A DNA stretch of 54,237 nt from Virgibacillus sp. LDC-1. Lineage in GTDB: Bacteria; Bacillota; Bacilli; Bacillales; Amphibacillaceae. The notes below the pieces were generated by a model. The model was not told the DNA's origin. It made no database searches and saw only the letters and a program-made list of their open reading frames with translations. This document shows, piece after piece, positions 25,553 through 34,638 of the stretch. The stretch is taken from NCBI RefSeq assembly GCF_030137545.1, contig NZ_JARUVL010000018.1:1-54237 (forward strand), read 5' to 3'. Position numbers and translations under genes: made by a program. Each line of letters starts with the position of its first letter. The stretch's first letter is position 1.

Positions 25553-26569
25553 TCACTTTTCATTTTCACCTTGCAGGCAGGCTAATATATCCGCTCCTGT
25601 TAAAGGCGTACACGAGAGTTCTTCGCCAATCGCTTTCTCCATTTGAAATAATGCATTGGAAATCCTTTCTTTCTTTTTGTGTTCTATTGTGAGGTGTGTC
25701 ATTAGGTAAATGTAGGAGTATATTCGACGATACTTTAAGAAAAACGGGAGCCTCAGCACTTCCCTTTCATCGATGCTTGTTTCTTTTTTATAGCCTTGTA
25801 GAAAGTGGATAAGAAACCCTTGGGAAAAAGTATCTCGTTGTCGTTCGTTTTGGGATGGTACAGTTTGCAGGGCATGATAGAAAGAAATAGCAATATCATA
25901 AATAAACCAATGCTGAACAATATCGCCAAAATCAAACAAAGCAATACCGCTTTGCTTCCTCAAAAAATTTTCATGATGCAAATCGTGGTGAATAATACCG
26001 TAGTTTTTTTGACTAGCTTTAAAGCTTGCCATTTCAACCTTGACTTACTTCCATTGAAGCAGGATGGATTTATCAATATTTTCAGGGGTTTGTAAAAGCA
26101 ATCTTTCCTCATACCAATGGGGAATCTCGGCATGGAATGTTGATAAGGGAACATTTTTAGCTGCTTCATGCATCTTCCCCATCGCTTGTCCCCATTGTTC
26201 GAAAAGGTTTTCGTTCCATATCCCAGGATTTTGACAATCAATCTGAACTCCATTTACTTTTTCATAGGCAACAACAACATACCTTTTTCCCTCGGTTGAT
26301 TTAATTTTTTCGATAAGGTTTCCCTTTTTTGAAGCAATTGGAGTGGCTATATCAAGATGGACGCGATGCAAATAATTCACCCACTCCACCTCAGCTTTTA
26401 ATGCTTCTGTCTGAAATGACGTAGCTTCGTAAAATTTCAAGATGATTGGCTTTGGTTTTTCCCTAAAGGTACATTCATAGACGTTATTATTAAATCCACC
26501 TACCAAAGTTGGAGCGTAAAGAGGAATCCCATACTTCTCCGCACTTTGAATTAATACCGATTGCTCCAA
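25553..26569 (-). pseudogene. APH-family phosphotransferase gene broken by an in-frame stop
   Basis: Two minus-strand reading frames (26569-26045 and 26032-25553) lie in the same frame, separated by one TAA at 26047-26045. Read through, they form one kinase-like protein of about 337 residues. The first half has the nucleotide-binding lobe (VGGFNNNVYEC, ILKFYEA). The second has the catalytic loop YGIIHHDLHHENF and metal-binding IALFDFGDI. The aminoglycoside phosphotransferase / homoserine kinase type II fold is clear. No frameshift is needed; a single base change creates the stop. The gene is probably inactive, although re-initiation at the internal ATG after the stop is possible. The substrate is unknown; sequencing error cannot be excluded. 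Confidence 0.85.
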
Positions 26570-26638
26570 TCCGCTCTCCCCCCCTATTTAACTGTTGATT
26601 TTCATTCTACCAAAGATGGTAGATAAATGTTGAGCGCA

Positions 26639-26804
26639 TTCTTGATCGTTTGCGGGGGTATTCTCGCTCGATTTCGGGGTGTTCTCGCTCGATTTTGGCG
26701 ACTTCTTGATCGTTTTAGGCGCTTTCTCGATCGTTTCGAGCGGGTTCTTGATCGTTTTCGGCGCTTTCTTGATCATTTCATCTAATTCTTGATTATTTTT
26801 CGCT
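26639..26804. repeat. Degenerate tandem 21-nt repeat, locus 2
   Basis: Eight units begin at 26639, 26661, 26682, 26703, 26724, 26745, 26766 and 26786, most 21 nt long with consensus TTCTYGMTCGWTTTNGGCG plus two variable bases. The same family is at 7758-7923. Because the period is a multiple of three, the minus strand shows a false heptapeptide repeat (KKAPKTI-like); base changes between units do not favour synonymous positions, so I treat it as non-coding. The 3' flank (26805-26907) holds nothing I recognise. Confidence 0.85.
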
Positions 26805-26907
26805 TCTCATTCAAAGCTTCTTTAAGTAATCGAGCCTAATCAAAGTTTAACAAAATTAGGAGCCTGAATATTTCTACCAAAATTTCTTTTTATCATAAAT
26901 TTACACA

Positions 26908-26940
26908 GAAAAAAGTGCAGCTTATAAGATAAGCTGCACT
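26908..26940 (-). terminator. Intrinsic terminator of the peptide-utilisation operon
   Basis: Stem AGTGCAGCTTAT / ATAAGCTGCACT with a 3-nt loop, followed on the minus strand by TTTTTTCTG. It lies 19 nt past the stop of the last hydrolase gene. Confidence 0.9.
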
Positions 26941-26959
26941 ACTTTACATGTTGTCCATC

Positions 26960-27811
26960 TTATTTGATATGTGATAAAGCTCCATTTTCATTAAGAAATT
27001 TTCTTACAAGCTTTAAATATTTGTCATTCTCCTCCACGTGCGGAGAATGTCCACTATTTTCAAATTTTATATAAGTGTTGTTCTTTATACCTGCTGCCAA
27101 TTCATCAGAGCATTCAACAGGTGTTACCCAATCATGAATCCCTACCGTTATTAAAACAGGCGCCTCAATTTCTTTTAATCGATCCGTGATATCATAATGC
27201 TGTTTGTTTACCCGAAACGCATAATTATGTGTTTCATATCTAAAGAAGATGTTATTTAATTTTTCTTCAGCAGCTTTCTCATCAAATTCAACTGTATATA
27301 AAGGCAATATAGCCTTTATCATCTCTTTAAATTCTTCATTCGAGCGAACCTGTCCATTAAATAGACGATCAAGCATTTCCTTATTTATTCCTGGCAAATT
27401 ACTTTTTAAGGCTTTTTCCTCGGAAATATAATTATATTTACTGCTTGCTGCAGTATCTCTTAAAATTACCGATTTAACCTTTGAGGGATATCGCAACACA
27501 TATTCCAATGTTAAGTATCCGCCATAACTTCCTCCAAGAATATGAATTTTTTCGACTCCTAAATGACTTCTTAAAGCATCAATATCATCAACCCATTGTT
27601 CATGTGTATATGGGGGCACTGTTTCCGAACGACCAGAGCCACGATTATCTAGAAATACGAGCTGATAGATATCCCCTAATTTTTGAAATGCATGAACATC
27701 TCCCCGACAATCACTCATGCCTGGACCACCATGAATAAAGAAAATCGTTTCTCCTTCTTTATTTCCATGAATTTCATAATATATTTTACAGCCGTTTAAC
27801 TTCACATACAT
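26960..27811 (-). CDS. Alpha/beta hydrolase, prolyl aminopeptidase-like (S33), downstream copy
   Basis: A 283-residue cytoplasmic alpha/beta hydrolase. FFIHGGPGMSDCRGD is the oxyanion HGGPG motif typical of proline iminopeptidases. The nucleophile elbow is HILGGSYGGYL (GxSxGG), the acid lies in GIHDWVTP and the catalytic His in NSGHSPHVEE. FLDNRGSGRS matches the family's DxRGxGxS motif. It removes N-terminal residues, often proline, from short peptides. It is the last gene of the peptide ABC-transporter operon, 33 nt after a paralog, so it probably digests imported peptides. The fine specificity may not be proline. Confidence 0.85.
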   Translation of the reverse strand: MYVKLNGCKIYYEIHGNKEGETIFFIHGGPGMSDCRGDVHAFQKLGDIYQLVFLDNRGSGRSETVPPYTHEQWVDDIDALRSHLGVEKIHILGGSYGGYLTLEYVLRYPSKVKSVILRDTAASSKYNYISEEKALKSNLPGINKEMLDRLFNGQVRSNEEFKEMIKAILPLYTVEFDEKAAEEKLNNIFFRYETHNYAFRVNKQHYDITDRLKEIEAPVLITVGIHDWVTPVECSDELAAGIKNNTYIKFENSGHSPHVEENDKYLKLVRKFLNENGALSHIK

Positions 27812-27844
27812 TTTAAATTATCTCCTTTGATTGATTTTCACGGG

Positions 27845-28708
27845 CTAGTTAATATCAACTACTAGATTTCCAGTAAGGTTCCCCATCAAAAACTTTTGCA
27901 GTAAATCACTGTACACATCTGGAACCTCTCTTACTAAGGAATGTCCATAGTTTTCAAACTCCACATAAGTTGAGTGATGGATTAGATTTGCGATACTCCT
28001 CGCATACTTAGATGGTACTATCCAATCCTTTTTCCCAGCTACAACAAGTGTTGGGACTCTAATTTCATTTAATTTATCCTTTAAATCAAATGTTTCTAGA
28101 TTTTTATGAAAAGCATCGTTATGTGTTTGATAATGAAAGTAAATTTGATTCAATTTTTCTTGCTGGGCTTCAATATCGTTTTTCATTGTATACAAAGGTA
28201 ATATAGCTCCATACAATGTTCTAAAATCATGATTTGATTGAACTTTACCTGCAAATAAACGTTTTAGATCTTCTTTACATATAGTTGATTTCTCACTTTT
28301 CAACGCATTATCGATTGCTTCAAAATGATGCTGATTATCCGGTGCCGTTACATTTAATATGATCGCCTTTGTGCGCTCAGGGTATTTTAAAACATATTCC
28401 TGAACAATAAATCCACCATAGGAGCTGCCATGTAAGATGATGGAGTCGATACTAAGTCTATCCCGCAAACCATCTATATCCTTTACCCATTGCTCATGCG
28501 TATATGGTGGTACATCTGCTGACCTACCTGATCCACGCATATCTAAAAACACAAGCTGATACATTGACTCCAAATGCTTAAAAGTAGTTACATCCCCGCG
28601 ACAATCACCTAGTCCAGGACCACCATGAATAAAAAAAATAGTATCCTTTTCATCAGATTGTCCATGTACTTCATAATAAAGTTTGCATCCATTAATTTCT
28701 ATAAACAT
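27845..28708 (-). CDS. Alpha/beta hydrolase, prolyl aminopeptidase-like (S33), upstream copy
   Basis: A 287-residue paralog of the next gene; both begin with nearly the same INGCKLYYEVHG / LNGCKIYYEIHG block, so they arose by tandem duplication and then diverged. FFIHGGPGLGDCRGD, nucleophile ILHGSSYGGF, FLDMRGSGRS, acid AGKKDWIVP and His FENYGHSLVRE are intact. Start at ATG 28708 after GGAGTGG; the longer frame overlaps the permease gene. Two hydrolases with different acyl-site residues would widen the range of peptides degraded after import. Confidence 0.85.
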   Translation of the reverse strand: MFIEINGCKLYYEVHGQSDEKDTIFFIHGGPGLGDCRGDVTTFKHLESMYQLVFLDMRGSGRSADVPPYTHEQWVKDIDGLRDRLSIDSIILHGSSYGGFIVQEYVLKYPERTKAIILNVTAPDNQHHFEAIDNALKSEKSTICKEDLKRLFAGKVQSNHDFRTLYGAILPLYTMKNDIEAQQEKLNQIYFHYQTHNDAFHKNLETFDLKDKLNEIRVPTLVVAGKKDWIVPSKYARSIANLIHHSTYVEFENYGHSLVREVPDVYSDLLQKFLMGNLTGNLVVDIN

Positions 28709-28721
28709 CGTTCCACTCCAA

Positions 28722-29603
28722 TTATTTTCGAGAATTTTTAGGATCAAGTAAATCTCTTAATCCGTCTCCAAAAAAGTTATACGCTAAAACTACCAACGTA
28801 ATTGCTACACCAGGAAGAACACCTAACACAGGGGCAGTCCAAATATACTGCTGGGCATTCTGAAGCATATTCCCCCAGGTAGCAGTTGGTGGTTGTATCC
28901 CTAAACCTAAATAGCTAATTGCACTTTCCGTTAAAATTGCCCATGCAATTCCAAGCGTACTCGCAACAATAATAGAAGGAATTACCTGTGGGATGACGTG
29001 CTTCATTAAAGTGCGGATAGGACTAGATCCCATCACATTTGAAGCCTCAACAAATTCACTTTCCTTCCATTTTAACGTTTCTCCATACACTACTCTTGCA
29101 ATCTCCATCCAAGAGGTAAAAGCAATAACCATAATAATCATAAACGGGCTTTTTCCAAGTACAGTTAATGCTACCAATGCAAGGAAAAAGTTAGGTATCG
29201 ACATCATAGCCTCTGTAAAACGCATAAGTATCGTATCAATCCAACCTCCAAAGTATCCAGCAACCGCTCCAATTAAACCACCTATTAAAACGGTAAATAA
29301 CATAGAACCAAAACCTACTAGAAGTGTAATTTGTCCGCCATATAGCATTCTACTTAAAACGTCCCTACCTAAATTATCCGTACCAAGAGGATGTTCTAAT
29401 GACCAGCCAGCTAATGCATTAATAGGATCCACCGCCTCTGGATTAACTGTCCATACAAGTGGTCCAAGAAAAACAGCAAGGTGAATAATTAAGAGAAATA
29501 GAAACGCTGTGAACGCAACATAATTTTTTGACAGCTGATGAAAAAAGCTTTTTAATCCTACGGTTGAGGTCCTAACGTCTCTTATTTCTGTCATCTCACT
29601 CAT
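28722..29603 (-). CDS. Peptide ABC transporter permease (DppC/OppC type)
   Basis: A 293-residue inner-membrane permease with an N-terminal OppC_N segment (FFHQLSKNYVAFTAFLFLLIIHLAVF), five further membrane helices and the EAA-type loop EFVEASNVMGSSPIRTLMKHVIPQ that contacts the ATPase. GTDNLGRDVLSRMLYGGQ is typical of DppC/OppC. It pairs with the DppB-type permease encoded 20 nt upstream. The ribosome site is GGGGGTG before ATG 29603. Confidence 0.92.
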   Translation of the reverse strand: MSEMTEIRDVRTSTVGLKSFFHQLSKNYVAFTAFLFLLIIHLAVFLGPLVWTVNPEAVDPINALAGWSLEHPLGTDNLGRDVLSRMLYGGQITLLVGFGSMLFTVLIGGLIGAVAGYFGGWIDTILMRFTEAMMSIPNFFLALVALTVLGKSPFMIIMVIAFTSWMEIARVVYGETLKWKESEFVEASNVMGSSPIRTLMKHVIPQVIPSIIVASTLGIAWAILTESAISYLGLGIQPPTATWGNMLQNAQQYIWTAPVLGVLPGVAITLVVLAYNFFGDGLRDLLDPKNSRK

Positions 29604-29623
29604 GTATACACCCCCTAAACCAA

Positions 29624-30562
29624 TTAACCCATATTTTTAACACGTGGGTCTACTTTTGAATAAATAATATCCACAATAAAATTACAGACTACAACTAACA
29701 CAGTAACTATCACAGTTACTCCCATTACCAAATTATAATCTCTGGATTGTGCTGCCTCTACAATAAGTCGTCCCATCCCAGGCCAGCCAAAAACAGATTC
29801 AACAATGACCGCACCACTTAATAACCTCGGTATAAGAACCCCAATAATTGATATCACAGGAATAAGTGCATTCCTTAAGGCATGAGAATAAATAACCGTT
29901 CGTTCTTTAATTCCTTTTGCACGAGATGTCCGAATATAGTTTTGAGTAATCACTTCTAACATCGATGATCGTGTAAAGCGAACGATTGTTGGCAATGTAG
30001 CTGTTGATAAAATAACTACTGGCATAATTGATGCTTTAAATTGATCAAGCAGACTTCCTTCACCAACTCCAGATGATGGTAACCACTTTAATTGCACAGA
30101 AAACAACAAAATCATCATGATCGCCAACCAAAAAGAGGGAACCGACAATCCAATAACACTGCCAAAATTTATCGTATGGTCCTTCCAAGTATTACGGTTT
30201 GTTGCCGAAATGATTCCGAATAAAACTCCAAAAATAATAGACAAGACAATCGTCCACATCGTTAATTGCAAAGTAAAAGGAAATCTTTCTAATATTCTAT
30301 CTGTCACTTCTTGTCCGCTTGATAAAGAAAGGCCTAGATCACCTTGCATAGCGTCTATGAGCCACTTTCCATATCGGATTGGAATCGGATCATCGAGACC
30401 TAGCTGCTCTGAAATTGCTGCCCTTTCTTCCTCAGTTGCATCCATTCGCATCATGGAAGATGGACCACCAGGTGCCAAATTCATGAGAAAAAAGGTAATC
30501 ATCGTCACAATCAATATTAATACAATACTTTGTCCTAATCTTTTTATCGCAAACTGTAGCAT
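29624..30562 (-). CDS. Peptide ABC transporter permease (DppB/OppB type)
   Basis: A 312-residue permease with six membrane helices. N-terminal FAIKRLGQSIVLILIVTMITFFLMNLAPGGP, GLDDPIPIRYGKWL and the EAA loop NYIRTSRAKGIKERTVIYSHALRNALIP are all typical of DppB/OppB. Start: ATG after GAAAGGAGGAGC. It lies after a hairpin that probably reduces readthrough from the binding-protein gene. Confidence 0.92.
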   Translation of the reverse strand: MLQFAIKRLGQSIVLILIVTMITFFLMNLAPGGPSSMMRMDATEEERAAISEQLGLDDPIPIRYGKWLIDAMQGDLGLSLSSGQEVTDRILERFPFTLQLTMWTIVLSIIFGVLFGIISATNRNTWKDHTINFGSVIGLSVPSFWLAIMMILLFSVQLKWLPSSGVGEGSLLDQFKASIMPVVILSTATLPTIVRFTRSSMLEVITQNYIRTSRAKGIKERTVIYSHALRNALIPVISIIGVLIPRLLSGAVIVESVFGWPGMGRLIVEAAQSRDYNLVMGVTVIVTVLVVVCNFIVDIIYSKVDPRVKNMG

Positions 30563-30591
30563 GGATTATTGCTCCTCCTTTCACAACAACT

Positions 30592-30635
30592 AAAAAGAAA
30601 GGAGGGACATACCTTCTGTAAAGATTTATCCCTCC
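30592..30635 (-). terminator. Partial terminator between binding protein and permease genes
   Basis: Stem GGAGGGA / TCCCTCC with a 21-nt loop, followed on the minus strand by TTTCTTTTT. Such hairpins in ABC operons usually let the binding protein be made in excess over the permease. It lies in the same transcription direction 10 nt past the binding-protein stop. Confidence 0.65.
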
Positions 30636-30644
30636 AGAATTTTT

Positions 30645-32273
30645 CTAGTTTTGTATCCACCACTCATTAATGTAGTGAAGCGAACCACCAAAATGAATAT
30701 CGGGAACATCTTGTAATCTTTTATTTCGAATGCTTAATTCCTGTGGGTACCATAAATAAAGGTAAGGCAAATTTTCAGACATATATTCTTGTATCTCGTT
30801 GTATACGACTGCTCTTTCATCAGGGTCACTAACTGCCTGTCCTTTTTCGAGCAAAGCATCTAATGTATCACTCTTATAACCTGGAATATTATTACCTGAT
30901 TGTGCGTTTGATGAATGATATTGTGCTAGAACGTCTGGATCCGATGGGTAAGACCACCAGTTAAGGATCATCTCAAAGTCACGATCAATAACATTCTTTT
31001 GAATCATCGCATTCCATTCTAGAGTATTTAGCTTTACATCAAAACCGGCTTCCTTTAAATACTGTTGCACTAATACAGCGATAGATTCTAGATCGCCTTG
31101 TAATGCAATATCAAAAGTAAAGGAAAATTTTTCTCCATTTTTATCTAGAATGCCATCACCGTCTGAGTCTTTCCATCCGGCTTCCTCAAGTAATGCTTTT
31201 GCCTTTTCAGGATTATATGCATACGATGTGACATCTTGCTTATAAAATTTCTCTTGATCAGGTGTAATTGCAGCATTTGCAATGTTTCCATATCCACCTA
31301 ATACAGAATCAATTATTGCTTGACGATCAATAGCATGTAACATAGCCTGTCTAACCTTTACATCTTGAAACTTCGGATTTTCTAAATCGAGAGCGATCCA
31401 AAAATATCTCGTAATATCTGAGGATACAAGATTTATATTTTCGGCACTTTTCACTCTTTCTAGCGATGATTTATCTTCTAGCACAAATATATCTAACTCA
31501 TTACTGAGTGCTTGTGCAATTTGGGTATTGACATCTGGTAATATTTTGAATGTCACTGCATCTAGATGTGCTTTACCATTATGAAAGTCATCAAATCGAG
31601 TAACTTTTACACTCTGACCTGAAATAGCTTTTTCAAACTTAAATGGTCCAGTTCCTATTGGTGCTTCTTTGTTAAACGAAGTAAGCTCCCATGGATTTTC
31701 AACGTCTTCAAACTTATGGGCTGGTAAAATTTCCGAATTAAACGCCAAGTAAGCTGGTAATGATGCAAATGGCCGATTCAAACGGAATTCAACTGTGTAT
31801 GGATCAACTACTGCTACACTATCCAATGCTTTATAATTAGAGGCTCCATTCGATCCAAGTGAAGCATCCAATACTAGTTCATTAAAAGTAAAAGCAACAT
31901 CTTTTGCTGTAAATTCCTCTCCATCATGCCATTTAACCCCTTGTTTCAACTTAAATGTCCATATCAGCCCATCCTCTGATGTAGACCATTCCTCTGCCAA
32001 ACTAGGGGATGGTAAATTATCGAGCCCGGGTTTTGTCAGCCCTTGAAAAATAATTCGATTCACAATATTTGATTCTGCATAGGCATTCGGGTGCCAAGGA
32101 TTAAAGATTGGGTCTCCAACAATTGGAATAAAAACCTCCCCACCATCCTTCGGCTCTCCTTTTGACGCTCCATTCGCTGCATTTTCTGTTCCTTTTTTAT
32201 CTGGATTTCCACTCGCACATGCCGATAATATTGCCAGAAAGAATACTATTGCAATTAAGATATACTTTCTCAT
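30645..32273 (-). CDS. Peptide-binding lipoprotein (SBP family 5, DppA/OppA-like)
   Basis: A 542-residue extracytoplasmic binding protein. The signal peptide ends in the lipobox LSAC (FFLAILSACASG), so the Cys is lipidated. EWSTSEDGLIWTFKLKQGVKWHDGEEFTAKDVAFTF is the family-5 signature region. Start at ATG 32273 (MRKYIL), 8 nt after GGAG; the longer frame adds six unlikely residues. It captures oligo- or dipeptides for the permeases encoded next. The D-x-D-x-D-G calcium-like stretch (DSDGDGILDKNG) is common in Gram-positive members. Confidence 0.93.
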   Translation of the reverse strand: MRKYILIAIVFFLAILSACASGNPDKKGTENAANGASKGEPKDGGEVFIPIVGDPIFNPWHPNAYAESNIVNRIIFQGLTKPGLDNLPSPSLAEEWSTSEDGLIWTFKLKQGVKWHDGEEFTAKDVAFTFNELVLDASLGSNGASNYKALDSVAVVDPYTVEFRLNRPFASLPAYLAFNSEILPAHKFEDVENPWELTSFNKEAPIGTGPFKFEKAISGQSVKVTRFDDFHNGKAHLDAVTFKILPDVNTQIAQALSNELDIFVLEDKSSLERVKSAENINLVSSDITRYFWIALDLENPKFQDVKVRQAMLHAIDRQAIIDSVLGGYGNIANAAITPDQEKFYKQDVTSYAYNPEKAKALLEEAGWKDSDGDGILDKNGEKFSFTFDIALQGDLESIAVLVQQYLKEAGFDVKLNTLEWNAMIQKNVIDRDFEMILNWWSYPSDPDVLAQYHSSNAQSGNNIPGYKSDTLDALLEKGQAVSDPDERAVVYNEIQEYMSENLPYLYLWYPQELSIRNKRLQDVPDIHFGGSLHYINEWWIQN

Positions 32274-32297
32274 GACTATATCTCCAATCATTTTAGA

Positions 32298-33518
32298 TTA
32301 TTTTACCCACGTATCCTTCAATACGCGCATAATATTGCCTCCCATTACTTTTCGAATTGCTTCTCTACTATAACCGTGCTTTACCAACCAACGTACAACA
32401 TTTAAATATGCCTCAGCCGGATTTTCTAATCCCTTTACATATTCTACTTCATCAAAGTCCACCCCTGCATGTGACGATCCGATAGATAGAGCAGAAGCAA
32501 AGGCATGATGCAAACCTACATGATCACCAAACAATGTATCTAGTCCAAATGCAACGTGATCAATCCCAACGAGATTCGCTACATATTCGAAATGTTCCAT
32601 TACTGATTCAATAGAATGTTCACGATGCTTTTCAGTCAATGTGGTATGAGGTGCAGCTTCTATACCAATAACACCGCCTTTTTCAGCACATGCTATTAAT
32701 ACATCATCAGGCATTAAACGGTTAATGTTCCATAAAGCTCTGGCACCAACGTGGGTCATAAAAATCGGTTTCGTGCTAGCAGCAATAACATCTCTAGCTG
32801 TTTGATCGCCACAGTGAGAAACATCGATTGTCATCCCTAGCTTATTCATGCGCTCTACCACACGATGACCAAAGGTTGTAAGTCCACCATCATTTTTTTC
32901 CTTTAACCCCGATCCAAGTGAATTTGCTTCTGAGTAAGCAATTCCCATCACTCGAACACCTAGACCGTATAATACATCTACACGATCAATTTCATTTTCA
33001 ATCTGTGTTGCAGATTCTAAAGAGGTTACAAAGGCAATTTTATTCTCCTTCTTTGCACGATAGATATCTTCCACTGTTTCCGCACGTATTACCATATCCT
33101 GATGCGCAAAATCACTATAACGAATACCTAAGTCATGGATAACATCTGTCCATTTCCAGCCTGCACTCGAAGTTATAAATGCTGTACCATCCATATAATT
33201 TTCAAATACAACATCTAATCCAGACATACTTAAACCTTCATAGCCTGTCCAATCTCTTCCTTGCCTTCTAAACTCCATTATTTCATCTAGGTTTTCAGGT
33301 GTTACAAATGTGTGTTCATGTAAAGAGATGATTAACTCATCGTTTATAATCTTTTGTACTTCGTCCTCCTCTGCATCACTAATTGGATAAACATATGGTT
33401 CGACACGATTTAATTCTTTTGCTAATTTATATTGTTTAAAATCTTTATTTTCCTCTAAATACTGAAATGATTTATACCCATTGTAGTTTTTTATATTTTC
33501 TTTATTTATTTTCACCAT
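32298..33518 (-). CDS. Membrane-dipeptidase-like metallopeptidase (M19)
   Basis: A 406-residue cytoplasmic enzyme of the renal dipeptidase (M19) fold. Expected metal ligands are visible: Glu in TSLESAT (bridging), His in DVSHCGD and MTHVGAR, and Asp in AFGLDTLFG. The first motif differs from the usual DGHND: here it is SLHEHT at ~67-69, an HxH as in other amidohydrolases. Family members hydrolyse dipeptides, including those with D-residues. Its place inside a peptide transporter operon (24 nt before the binding-protein gene) suggests it splits imported dipeptides. About 55 extra N-terminal residues precede the first motif. Confidence 0.85.
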   Translation of the reverse strand: MVKINKENIKNYNGYKSFQYLEENKDFKQYKLAKELNRVEPYVYPISDAEEDEVQKIINDELIISLHEHTFVTPENLDEIMEFRRQGRDWTGYEGLSMSGLDVVFENYMDGTAFITSSAGWKWTDVIHDLGIRYSDFAHQDMVIRAETVEDIYRAKKENKIAFVTSLESATQIENEIDRVDVLYGLGVRVMGIAYSEANSLGSGLKEKNDGGLTTFGHRVVERMNKLGMTIDVSHCGDQTARDVIAASTKPIFMTHVGARALWNINRLMPDDVLIACAEKGGVIGIEAAPHTTLTEKHREHSIESVMEHFEYVANLVGIDHVAFGLDTLFGDHVGLHHAFASALSIGSSHAGVDFDEVEYVKGLENPAEAYLNVVRWLVKHGYSREAIRKVMGGNIMRVLKDTWVK

Positions 33519-33596
33519 ATCTATAAACTCCCTTTAATGGTATTTATTGAGTACCCAACAAATATTATGTTATGATAATTGAAGAAAGTAAGCGCT

Positions 33597-34598
33597 TCAT
33601 ACGAGTGGATAATGACATGCTACTGATCGACTGTTCGATAAAGCTACAAGCTCTGGGGTCTCATTTTTACAGCGATCCGTTGCAAACGGACACCTAGTAT
33701 GAAACCTGCATCCACTTGGTGGATTCGAAGGAGATGGAATTTCTCCTTTTAGTATTACTTTCTCTTTTGTTGACCTTGGATTAGGAGTGGGATTAGTTGA
33801 GATTAATGCAGATGTATAAGGGTGTGCAGGCCGCTTATACAACTCCTCGACTTCTCCTACTTCAACCAAATTACCTAAATACATCACTCCTACTCGATCA
33901 GAAATATGACGAACAATATTTAGACCATGCGCAATAAATAAGTACGTCAATCCAAGCTTCTGCTGTAAATCCTTAAGCAGGTTAACCACTTGTGCTTGAA
34001 CGGAAACATCCAATGCTGAGACTGCTTCATCTGCTAAAATAAATTTAGGGTTCAAAGCAATTGCTCTAGCAATTCCTATCCGCTGTCGCTGTCCACCAGA
34101 AAATTCATGGGGATAATGATTCATTCTAGTAGGGTCTAGACCAACTAACTCCATTAATTCTACAATTCTATTATGCTTTTCTACTCCTTCTGCTATTTTA
34201 TTAATTTCCAAAGGCTCTCCGATAATGTCACTAATTTTCATTCGTGGATTTAATGAACTAAATGGATCTTGATAGATAACTTGCATTTCTTTTCGTATAT
34301 TCCGCATTTTTTTTGGTTTTATAGAAGTTATATCCACACCATCAAATGAAATAGAACCACTCGTTAAATCATAGAGTCGTAGCAGCACTCTTCCTAAGGT
34401 AGATTTACCAGATCCAGATTCTCCAACTAATGAAAATGTCTCACCTTTATATATTTTTAGTGATACATCATCTACAGCTTTTACAAACTTTTGATTGCGA
34501 GATAGCAACCCCTCTTTTATTGGAAAATATTTTTTCACATTTCTTCCTTCTAACAATACCTCCCTATTATTCATTTGGTTTATTGGTAAATTTTCCAT
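33597..34598 (-). CDS. Peptide ABC transporter ATPase (DppF/OppF type)
   Basis: A 333-residue ATPase. Walker A GESGSGKSTLG, Q-loop YQDPFSSLNPRM, signature FSGGQRQRIGIARA, Walker B FILADEAVSALDVS. The C-terminal oligo_HPY extension has CRFHTRCPFATDRC, with the Cys set typical of OppD/F proteins, and ends near residue 333. It follows the DppD-type ATPase gene by 40 nt. AGGGAGG precedes the ATG. Confidence 0.93.
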   Translation of the reverse strand: MENLPINQMNNREVLLEGRNVKKYFPIKEGLLSRNQKFVKAVDDVSLKIYKGETFSLVGESGSGKSTLGRVLLRLYDLTSGSISFDGVDITSIKPKKMRNIRKEMQVIYQDPFSSLNPRMKISDIIGEPLEINKIAEGVEKHNRIVELMELVGLDPTRMNHYPHEFSGGQRQRIGIARAIALNPKFILADEAVSALDVSVQAQVVNLLKDLQQKLGLTYLFIAHGLNIVRHISDRVGVMYLGNLVEVGEVEELYKRPAHPYTSALISTNPTPNPRSTKEKVILKGEIPSPSNPPSGCRFHTRCPFATDRCKNETPELVALSNSRSVACHYPLV

Positions 34599-34638
34599 TT
34601 TATTTTACCTCCCTTCATTCATGTGCTATATAATAAAA

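Noticed and set aside
26588-26776. Minus-strand ORF with a KKAPKTI-like heptapeptide repeat
   Set aside because: It is the translation of the 21-nt tandem repeat; there is no ribosome site, and the other repeat locus does not keep an open frame.
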